DNA from: an uncultured Clostridia bacterium
Lineage (GTDB): Bacteria; Bacillota; Clostridia; Oscillospirales; Ruminococcaceae
NCBI GenBank assembly: GCA_947589215.1
Contig: CANQCL010000017.1
Span: 1-37,673 of the forward strand
Length of the DNA stretch: 37,673 nucleotides
Direction of reading: 5' to 3'
The notes under the pieces were generated by a model that saw only the letters and a program-made list of their open reading frames with translations, made no database searches and was not told where the DNA came from. Made by a program: the position numbers and the translations under genes. Shown here piece after piece: positions 1-5,721 of this stretch. Numbering within the stretch: the first letter of the stretch is position 1; every line of letters begins with the position of its first letter.

Positions 1-11
1 ATCGTACACAT
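1..11 (-). CDS. first codons of a gene running off the left edge
   Basis: On the minus strand an ATG at 9-11 is preceded by AAAGGAG (21-27) with good spacing, followed by Cys and Thr codons before the window ends. The ribosome binding site makes a real start likely, but only three complete codons are visible, so the product cannot be named. The visible M-C-T does not help decide whether this is a fumarase beta subunit, which might be expected near the fumarase alpha gene upstream. Confidence 0.5.
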
Positions 12-126
12 AAATATCACTCCTTTGTTAAAGTATCTACATTATAACAAATTTCGACAGGGGTGTCAAGGGGTTTTATAAATATTTTTGAATAAAAAAT
101 ATAACTACTAACTCGTGCATAAATAT

Positions 127-159
127 AAAAAATCCGCGTACTTTTCAGTACGCGGATTT
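127..159 (-). terminator. intrinsic terminator after tRNA-Leu
   Basis: A 13-bp inverted repeat (arms AAATCCGCGTACT and AGTACGCGGATTT) with a four-base loop is followed on the minus strand by a run of T residues. It lies 20 bases downstream of the tRNA 3' end and so terminates the tRNA transcript, separating it from the gene at the left edge. Confidence 0.85.
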
Positions 160-179
160 GATGCAACTTCATCGTTGCT

Positions 180-266
180 TGGTGCCGGTGACCGGGGTCG
201 AACCGGTACGGTGTCTCCACCACTGGATTTTGAGTCCAGCACGTCTGCCAATTCCATCACACCGGC
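180..266 (-). tRNA. tRNA-Leu, anticodon CAA
   Basis: An 87-base tRNA including an encoded CCA end (180-182). The acceptor stem pairs GCCGGTG with CACCGGC, the anticodon loop reads CTCAAAA within a 5-bp stem, giving anticodon CAA (codon UUG), and a long variable arm identifies a class II tRNA. The T arm contains GGTTCGACCCC. The tRNA has its own promoter and terminator and is not simply processed from the fumarase transcript, although read-through is possible. Confidence 0.95.
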
Positions 267-279
267 AAACTACTAAAAT

Positions 280-308
280 ATTTTATCACATCAGCAGTAT
301 TATGTCAA
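280..308 (-). promoter_or_regulatory. sigma-A promoter for tRNA-Leu
   Basis: On the minus strand a consensus -35 TTGACA (303-308) and a -10 TAAAAT (280-285) are separated by 17 bases. The predicted start falls just upstream of the mature tRNA 5' end at 266. Confidence 0.75.
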
Positions 309-355
309 CAATTTTTTTAAATATTCAACCTATAATCACGATTTACCTAATCATA

Positions 356-1198
356 TTAAATAACAGCCTCTGCGTGTCTGGTAACATGACAGCCAATATT
401 TACAGATACAGGCAGACCTGCTATATGTGTCGGAGTCTGCTCAATGTTGACCGCCAGCGCCGTTACAGTACCGCCAAAGCCTTGAGGACCTATGCCAAGC
501 TTGTTTATCTTTTCAAGCATAGTGTTCTCTAAATCAGCATAAAGAGCTTTTGGATTTCTTATTGACACTGGTCTGCATAGAGCCTTTTTTGCATTATATG
601 CACAGCTCTCAAAATCTCCTCCAATACCTACTCCAACAACGATCGGCGGACATGGATTGGAACCGGCATGTGCAACTGTTTCTACAACAAAATCTATTAT
701 TTCATCGAAAGTTGCAGACGGCGTCATCATTTTAAGAGCCGACATATTTTCACTGCCAAAACCTTTGGGAGCAACTGTAATTTTAACCCTGTCTCCGTCA
801 ACAATCTTTGTATGTATAACCGCAGGAGTGTTATCATTAGTATTAACCCTTTCAAGAGGATCGTATACAATAGACTTTCTCAAGTAACCGTCTGTATATC
901 CCTTTGCTACTCCCCTATTGATAGCATCATATAACGAGCCGTCAATAAAATGCACATCCTGCCCTATTTCCAAAAAAATAACTGCCATACCAGTGTCCTG
1001 ACAAATAGGGATAGTTTCTTCTCGTGCCACATTTATATTGTCAATTATGTCAGAGAAAACATTTCTGCCGACATCTGACTTCTCCTCTTTTGCCCTGCAC
1101 TTTATACAATCCTCCAAATCTTTTGGAAGATTCAGGTTTGCCTTTATGCAAAGCTCTGCAACCTTTTTCTCGATTACCTTTACGCTTATTTCTCTCAT
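356..1198 (-). CDS. fumA: fumarate hydratase alpha subunit, class I Fe-S type
   Basis: This 280-residue protein matches the N-terminal half of class I, oxygen-sensitive [4Fe-4S] fumarases and tartrate dehydratases, split into alpha and beta subunits in many anaerobes. Three cysteines sit where the cluster ligands are expected: Cys66 in ICQDTG, Cys183 in SNPCPP and Cys270 in IGCH. GFGSEN and GPQGFGGT are further family motifs. The complex hydrates fumarate to malate in the cytoplasm. The start codon directly follows the stop of the upstream amidohydrolase, so the two are translationally coupled. The beta subunit normally found beside it is not visible: a tRNA and terminator follow. Subunit identity is firm; the substrate (fumarate or tartrate) is inferred. 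Confidence 0.88.
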   Translation of the reverse strand: MREISVKVIEKKVAELCIKANLNLPKDLEDCIKCRAKEEKSDVGRNVFSDIIDNINVAREETIPICQDTGMAVIFLEIGQDVHFIDGSLYDAINRGVAKGYTDGYLRKSIVYDPLERVNTNDNTPAVIHTKIVDGDRVKITVAPKGFGSENMSALKMMTPSATFDEIIDFVVETVAHAGSNPCPPIVVGVGIGGDFESCAYNAKKALCRPVSIRNPKALYADLENTMLEKINKLGIGPQGFGGTVTALAVNIEQTPTHIAGLPVSVNIGCHVTRHAEAVI

Positions 1199-2332
1199 CT
1201 ATATTTCATCTCCGTTTATTACCACCATTACAGGACTGCTCATAACTTCAAAAGGATCACCTTTGAACATCACTAAATCAGCGTCCTTGCCAATCTCTAT
1301 TGAACCAATTTTGTCGAACAAACCCATCTGCTTTGCAGGATTTTTAGTAACTGCTTTTAATGCCTCATAGAAATCAAGACCGTTTTTTATCGCAATGCCT
1401 GCCGATATCGGCAAATACTGAATTGGTACCTCACTGTGATCTGTGCAAATAGAAATCTCAACGCCTGCCGAGTTAAGTATATAGGCGTTTGCAGGAGTAA
1501 GATTGGCAAGCTCTGGCTTTGATTTATCACATATGACAGGCCCTATCACAGCAGCTGCATTTTCCTCTTTCAGCTCGTCTGCAATAATATGCCCCTCTGT
1601 ACAATGTATCAATACGTATTCTAAATCAAACTCCTTAGCAATTCGTATCGCTGTAAATATATCGTCTGCTCTGTGACAATGAAAATGCGCCTTTACTTCC
1701 CTTTTGAGAAGCGGTATCAGTGCCTCGCATTTTGCGTCATATTCGGGAGCTTCATCTCCTGCCTTATCTTCCATATACTTTTTTGCCTTACTCAAAGCCT
1801 CACGTATAAGAGCAGCTATTGCCATTCTCGTAACAGGTGAAGAATCCTTATCAAGATATGTCATTTTAGGGTTTTCTCCAAGACTTATCTTCATTCCAAC
1901 CTTGCCTAGCGACATTTTATCAATACGCTTTCCCTTTGTTTTTACAGCTATTATACTTCCGCAGATCGCATTAGAACTTCCCGGGGAAACCCCAACAGTT
2001 GTAATACCAGCTTTTCTTGCGTCCTCAAATGCCGAATCCATTGGATTAATTCCGTCAATTGCGCTAAGCTGAGGTGTTATAGGATCGGAATCTTCATTAA
2101 AATCCTCACCCTCAATACCAACACCGCTTGTGAAAAGCCCAAGATGAGTGTGTGCATCAATAAATCCCGGAAACAGTGAACTTCCATTTGCATCAACTAA
2201 TCTATCGTCAGCGCTATCGGGAAACCCCTCCCCCACACTGATTATTTTTCCGTTTTCGCATTGAACATAACCGTTCTCTATAATTTCATCGCTGTCATTC
2301 ATTGTATATATTTTTGCGTTAAAGATTACCAT
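1199..2332 (-). CDS. amidohydrolase, imidazolonepropionase-like
   Basis: A 377-residue metal-dependent hydrolase of the amidohydrolase superfamily, closest in layout to imidazolonepropionase-related enzymes. The N-terminal beta domain is followed by DAHTHLG (His61 and His63 as metal ligands), then FHCH, IHCTEGH and a TDHSE segment supplying the later histidines and the catalytic aspartate, and a closing IGKDADLV segment that completes the beta sandwich. No signal peptide is seen, so it is probably cytoplasmic. A GGAG lies 7 bases before the ATG, and a promoter is at 2367-2395. It is cotranscribed with the fumarase alpha gene, with no spacer. The substrate cannot be told from sequence; cyclic amides and dipeptides are typical for relatives. 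Confidence 0.75.
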   Translation of the reverse strand: MVIFNAKIYTMNDSDEIIENGYVQCENGKIISVGEGFPDSADDRLVDANGSSLFPGFIDAHTHLGLFTSGVGIEGEDFNEDSDPITPQLSAIDGINPMDSAFEDARKAGITTVGVSPGSSNAICGSIIAVKTKGKRIDKMSLGKVGMKISLGENPKMTYLDKDSSPVTRMAIAALIREALSKAKKYMEDKAGDEAPEYDAKCEALIPLLKREVKAHFHCHRADDIFTAIRIAKEFDLEYVLIHCTEGHIIADELKEENAAAVIGPVICDKSKPELANLTPANAYILNSAGVEISICTDHSEVPIQYLPISAGIAIKNGLDFYEALKAVTKNPAKQMGLFDKIGSIEIGKDADLVMFKGDPFEVMSSPVMVVINGDEI

Positions 2333-2366
2333 AAAGTCACTCCGCAGCTAAAAATTTATCAAAAGT

Positions 2367-2395
2367 ATTATAACATAAAAAATCAAGTAAAGCAA
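2367..2395 (-). promoter_or_regulatory. promoter for the amidohydrolase-fumA operon
   Basis: On the minus strand TTGCTT (2390-2395), 17 bases, then TATAAT (2367-2372). A TG dinucleotide one base upstream of the -10 makes it an extended -10 promoter. The 5' leader to the amidohydrolase start is about 30 bases. Confidence 0.7.
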
Positions 2396-2480
2396 CCAGC
2401 GAACCGGCGGTGGCACTCTGCCTTTGGGAAAATTGTAAAATGTTCAAGTTAGCGCAACGGCAGGCTTATCAATTGATAGT

Positions 2481-2506
2481 TGACAATGGATAATGGATAA
2501 TTGTCA
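2481..2506. repeat. short hairpin with internal GGATAAT repeat
   Basis: TGACAAT (2481-2487) and ATTGTCA (2500-2506) form a 7-bp stem around a loop with a short direct repeat of GGATAAT. It sits in a 306-base non-coding interval (2333-2638) that otherwise holds the amidohydrolase promoter, a terminator and a second GC-rich hairpin. No gene is seen in the interval. Confidence 0.5.
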
Positions 2507-2519
2507 GAAGCAAGACAAA

Positions 2520-2544
2520 AGCGTTCGGAAAAATTCCGAACGCT
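2520..2544. terminator. terminator with GCGTTCGGAA arms
   Basis: An 11-bp inverted repeat (AGCGTTCGGAA, loop AAA, TTCCGAACGCT) with T-rich flanks on both sides. It lies downstream of the lyase-like gene ending at 2639. Almost the same arms recur at 10958-10983, and a variant is at 37226-37260. Confidence 0.75.
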
Positions 2545-2618
2545 CTTGTTTAGCTATGTACGATCCGCCGTTGTACAAGCCCTAATAATTTTCAAACTTT
2601 TTATAGGCGGCAATGCGT

Positions 2619-2635
2619 GCAGGGGTCACCCCTGC
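2619..2635 (-). other. GC-rich hairpin just after the lyase stop codon
   Basis: GCAGGGG and CCCCTGC pair around a three-base loop three bases beyond the stop codon at 2639-2641. There is no T tract, so it may stabilise the 3' end of the mRNA rather than terminate. Confidence 0.45.
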
Positions 2636-2638
2636 CGG

Positions 2639-3619
2639 TTAGTTATCTTGGTCATAAGTTTCCTGAAAAAATTTAGCATAATCAGTTCTTTTTTCTTTCA
2701 TAAACGCAATAGCAGTTCTTGGGTGGCAGTTAAATCTTCCTGTCAGTAGGTACGGAACATCATATCCCCATACCAAACCGTCGTTGTGAAGCTTAACCAT
2801 ATGCTTTTCAATAAAGTTAAGCAAAGGAACCAAATCGTACTTCGGGTTCTTTAAAAAGCCGAGAAGAGTTTCCAAAGCGCAGTTTCCAGCTCCTCTGCCA
2901 AGAGACCTTACCGTACCGTCAAGATAGCTTGTTCCCATTATCATTGACTCAATTGTATTTGCAAACGCAAGCTGCTGATTGTCATGTGCGTGAATACCTA
3001 TCTTTTTATTGTATTTCTCACCAAACTCTAAGTATTTAGCAGTAAGCCTTCTGATATCCTCAGGGTACAAAGCGCCAAAGCTGTCAACAAGGTAAATTAC
3101 ATCAACACTGCTTTTACCAAGAAGCTCTAAGGCCTGATCGAGGTCACCATCGCTTGCTGTTGACACAGCCATAATATTAGCCGAAGTCTCATAGCCTAGT
3201 TTGTGAAAAGTCTCTATCATCTCTATGCAAGAGGGTATCTGATATACATATGTAGCCGTACGCATAATATCAACCACGCTCTCGCTCTTAGGAAGAATGG
3301 TGTCCATATCAGTTCTTCCTACGTCAGCCATAACAGAAATCTTTAAATCGCTGTCATTTTCACCGACTATTCCCCTTATCGACTCCTCATCGCAGAACTT
3401 CCACTTGCCGAAATCCTCCTCAGGGAAAATTTTATTTGAAGCCTTGTAACCGAACTCCATATAATCAACGCCTGCGGCAATATTTGTCTCATATAAATCC
3501 TTTACAAACTCGTCTGTAAAGCGAAAATTGTTCACCAATCCGCCGTCTCTTACAGTTGCGTCAACGACCTTTAAATCATCTCTTACAGAAATTAAATTAC
3601 CCTTTTTATTCTCACTCAT
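2639..3619 (-). CDS. DRE-TIM metallolyase (HMG-CoA lyase / aldolase-like)
   Basis: A 326-residue member of the DRE-TIM metallolyase group, which includes HMG-CoA lyase, 4-hydroxy-2-oxovalerate aldolase and isopropylmalate synthase. The signature VRDGGL lies near the N-terminus (about residues 23-28; the last letter of the usual DRE is changed to Gly), and HAHDNQQLA supplies two metal-binding histidines after strand 7. Length fits a stand-alone lyase without the DmpG communication domain or LeuA regulatory domain. Relatives are often annotated only as aldolase-domain proteins, and the substrate is unknown. It has its own promoter (3704-3732). The leader is odd: AAAGGGGG lies 27 bases from the ATG, with a hairpin at 3629-3644 between them. 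Confidence 0.7.
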   Translation of the reverse strand: MSENKKGNLISVRDDLKVVDATVRDGGLVNNFRFTDEFVKDLYETNIAAGVDYMEFGYKASNKIFPEEDFGKWKFCDEESIRGIVGENDSDLKISVMADVGRTDMDTILPKSESVVDIMRTATYVYQIPSCIEMIETFHKLGYETSANIMAVSTASDGDLDQALELLGKSSVDVIYLVDSFGALYPEDIRRLTAKYLEFGEKYNKKIGIHAHDNQQLAFANTIESMIMGTSYLDGTVRSLGRGAGNCALETLLGFLKNPKYDLVPLLNFIEKHMVKLHNDGLVWGYDVPYLLTGRFNCHPRTAIAFMKEKRTDYAKFFQETYDQDN

Positions 3620-3628
3620 AATTAATAC

Positions 3629-3651
3629 GCTCTTAATTCAGAGCTTCCCCC
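3629..3651 (-). promoter_or_regulatory. Shine-Dalgarno separated from the start by a hairpin
   Basis: On the minus strand the Shine-Dalgarno core (3647-3651) is followed by a GCTCT-AGAGC hairpin (3629-3644, six-base loop) and then 9 bases to the ATG. Folding out the 16-base hairpin leaves an 11-base spacing. The same geometry occurs before tarH and the LCP gene. Confidence 0.55.
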
Positions 3652-3677
3652 TTTCATAATTTATACAGTTTTTATGG

Positions 3678-3699
3678 TTTAAAGCTTTAACGCTTTAAA
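3678..3699. promoter_or_regulatory. inverted repeat downstream of the lyase -10
   Basis: TTTAAAGC and GCTTTAAA are separated by six bases and lie within the first 25 bases of the predicted transcript. The position would suit a repressor operator or an RNA hairpin. No cognate regulator is identifiable here. Confidence 0.4.
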
Positions 3700-3703
3700 G
3701 TCA

Positions 3704-3732
3704 ACTACTACATTATATACAAGTAATCTTCA
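3704..3732 (-). promoter_or_regulatory. promoter for the DRE-TIM lyase gene
   Basis: The minus strand reads TTGACA, 17 bases, TATAAT between the end of the ABC ATPase gene and the lyase gene, in close agreement with the sigma-A consensus. The leader to the ATG at 3619 is about 80 bases. Confidence 0.75.
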
Positions 3733-3762
3733 TTTGTCAAGTATTTTTCAAAAAAATTTACA

Positions 3763-4464
3763 CTACCACTCAATAGTTTCAACATCGGCAGGGGCATCAT
3801 TCAAAGTCACACTTTCTACCTTTGCATTTTTTATCCTGATTATCCTGTCTGCCATAGGAGCGATAGCCTGATTGTGCGTAATAACTACAACAGTCATTCC
3901 ACGTTCTTTACAGGTATCCTGCAAAAGCTTTAATATCTGCTTACCTGTATTGTAATCCAACGCTCCTGTTGGCTCATCGCAAAGCAGAAGCTTTGGATTT
4001 TTAGCCAACGCACGGGCAATAGACACCCTCTGCTGTTCTCCTCCTGAAAGCTGTGCAGGAAAGTTACTAATTCTGTCAGCTAAACCAACGTCATTTAAAA
4101 CCTTTTCCGCTGACTCTGCATTCTTACATATCTGAGCCGCAAGCTCGACATTTTCAAGAGCCGTAAGATTATTTATAAGATTATAGAACTGAAAAACAAA
4201 TCCAACGTCATATCGTCTGTAGGTAACGAGCTGTTTTTGTGTAAACTCTGATATATTCTTACCGTCAACTGTAATTTTACCCTCGTCGCAAATGTCCATT
4301 CCGCCAAGCATATTAAGAACCGTTGTTTTTCCTGCTCCCGAAGCGCCTACAATAACCGCAAACTCGCCTTTTTCGATTTCAAAGCTAACGCCGTCTGAAG
4401 CAGTTATAACAACCTCGCCCATTTTATAGCGTTTATATACATTTTCAAATTTAACAAAGCTCAT
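3763..4464 (-). CDS. ABC transporter ATPase, MacB/LolD type
   Basis: A 233-residue ATPase of the family that drives MacB/FtsX-type permeases. Walker A is GASGAGKT (40-47), the signature LSGGEQQRV is near residue 140 and the Walker B segment [12 protein letters not shown] follows. AGGA precedes the ATG. The gene begins 18 bases after the ychF stop, and the likely partner is the large permease on the other side of ychF (5722-8523), giving a permease-ychF-ATPase order. Such transporters act as mechanotransmitters, often exporting peptides or lipids or removing antimicrobial peptides; the substrate here is unknown. Confidence 0.88.
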   Translation of the reverse strand: MSFVKFENVYKRYKMGEVVITASDGVSFEIEKGEFAVIVGASGAGKTTVLNMLGGMDICDEGKITVDGKNISEFTQKQLVTYRRYDVGFVFQFYNLINNLTALENVELAAQICKNAESAEKVLNDVGLADRISNFPAQLSGGEQQRVSIARALAKNPKLLLCDEPTGALDYNTGKQILKLLQDTCKERGMTVVVITHNQAIAPMADRIIRIKNAKVESVTLNDAPADVETIEW

Positions 4465-4482
4465 ATAATTTTCCTAACACAA

Positions 4483-5577
4483 TTAAACATTAAATCTAAA
4501 CAGAACAATATCTCCGTCCTGCATAACATAATCCTTGCCCTCAAGCCTCATAAGACCTTTTTCCTTAACGTGAGCCATAGTTCCGCAAGCCATTAAATCG
4601 TCAAACGAAACCACTTCGGCACGGATAAAGCCCTTTTCAAAGTCGGTGTGAATTTTTCCTGCCGCCTGAGGAGCCTTAGTACCTTTCTTTATAGTCCAAG
4701 CACGAACCTCCGGCTCACCCGCAGTAAGAAAAGATATAAGTCCCAAAAGCGAATATCCCTCTTTTATTATTCTGCCGAGACCCGAAATCTCAAGACCAAG
4801 CTCAGACAAAAACATCTGCTTATCCTCGTCGTTCATATCCGAAATCTCCGCCTCAATCTGAGCGCAAATCGGCAAAACTGCACTTCCCTCTTCCTTAGCG
4901 TGCTGACAAACGATTTTGTAGTTTTCATTGGTTTCTATATTATTTGTAAAATCCTTTTCCGAAAGATTAGCGGCATATATAACAGGCTTGCCCGATAAAA
5001 GCGGCGTCTCCTTTATCCACTCGGTCTCATCATCGGTCATTTCAAAACTTCTTGCAGGCTTTCCGTTCTCAAGATGAGCTTTTAGCCTTTCTAAGAAATC
5101 AACTACACCTGCAAGCGACTTATCGCCCTTCATCGCCTTTTTGGTTCTGTCTAAACGCCGTTCGATCATCTCAACGTCTGAGAAAATAAGCTCCAAATCA
5201 ATGGTTTCAATATCACGTCTCGGATTAATGCTTCCGTCAACGTGAATAATGTTCTCGTCCTCAAAGCACCTTACAACGTGGACTATTGCATCAACCTCCC
5301 TGATATTTGAAAGAAACTTGTTTCCCAATCCCTCACCTTTTGAAGCACCCTTTACAAGTCCTGCAATGTCGACGAACTCCAAAGTTGCCGGCGTAAACTT
5401 AACAGGGTTATACATCTCCCTTAATTTATCAAGACGTTCGTCTGGAACAGACACTATTCCCACATTCGGCTCTATAGTGCAAAACGGATAGTTAGCCGAC
5501 TCTGCTCCTGCATTTGTAAGTGCATTAAAAAGTGTACTCTTTCCCACGTTTGGCAGTCCTACCATACCTAGTTTCAT
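4483..5577 (-). CDS. ychF: redox/ribosome-associated GTPase (ATPase) YchF
   Basis: A 364-residue Obg-family P-loop protein that binds ribosomes and prefers ATP. The G1 motif GLPNVGKST spans residues 7-15, followed by the G3-type DIAGLVKGAS, a coiled-coil insertion and the C-terminal TGS domain (FLTAGEPEVRAW, then KAPQAAGKIH near the end). I chose the start at 5577, giving the usual MKLGMVGLPN beginning. An ATG at 5589 and a GTG at 5607 are in frame, but the latter falls inside a palindromic repeat. AAAGGA is 12 bases upstream. Its location between a permease and its ATPase is unusual. Confidence 0.92.
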   Translation of the reverse strand: MKLGMVGLPNVGKSTLFNALTNAGAESANYPFCTIEPNVGIVSVPDERLDKLREMYNPVKFTPATLEFVDIAGLVKGASKGEGLGNKFLSNIREVDAIVHVVRCFEDENIIHVDGSINPRRDIETIDLELIFSDVEMIERRLDRTKKAMKGDKSLAGVVDFLERLKAHLENGKPARSFEMTDDETEWIKETPLLSGKPVIYAANLSEKDFTNNIETNENYKIVCQHAKEEGSAVLPICAQIEAEISDMNDEDKQMFLSELGLEISGLGRIIKEGYSLLGLISFLTAGEPEVRAWTIKKGTKAPQAAGKIHTDFEKGFIRAEVVSFDDLMACGTMAHVKEKGLMRLEGKDYVMQDGDIVLFRFNV

Positions 5578-5605
5578 ATTGATAATCATTCCTTTCTCCG
5601 AATTC

Positions 5606-5659
5606 ACGAGCCGATTCTGATACTAAATTGCCGTAATGTCTCTTGCGGCAAAGGCTCGT
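5606..5659. repeat. palindromic element, copy 1
   Basis: A nested palindrome: outer arms ACGAGCC (5606-5612) and GGCTCGT (5653-5659), inner arms TTGCCGTAA (5628-5636) and TTGCGGCAA (5643-5651). A second copy at 35331-35380 shares the outer GAGCC/GGCTC, the inner TTGCCG/CGGCAA and the linker ACTAAATTGCCG. Two copies in unrelated intergenic sites suggest a dispersed REP- or MITE-like element that folds as RNA. Confidence 0.65.
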
Positions 5660-5697
5660 TGCACGTAATGAGTGCGTGAAAAAACATTATTCACGCT
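5626..5697 (-). CDS. possible 23-codon ORF across the palindromic repeat
   Basis: On the minus strand an AGGAGG 5 bases before a GTG opens a 23-codon frame that ends in a TAG within the palindromic repeat, with a C-terminus of AFAARDITAI. The equivalent frame in repeat copy 2 also ends in TAG after REIAAAI, although it lacks a clear start. The AGGAGG is notable, but this may be chance coding in a repeat. Low confidence as a gene. Confidence 0.25.
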
Positions 5698-5721
5698 TTC
5701 CTCCTGTATAATACTTCTTTA

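Noticed and set aside
158-532. A 124-codon plus-strand frame near the left end
   Set aside because: It runs antisense through the tRNA-Leu gene and into the fumarase gene, has no ribosome binding site and does not look like a protein family.
5589-5607. Longer ychF beginning at a GTG or upstream ATG
   Set aside because: The family starts with MKLG, and the GTG lies in the palindromic repeat, so the ATG at 5577 is preferred.
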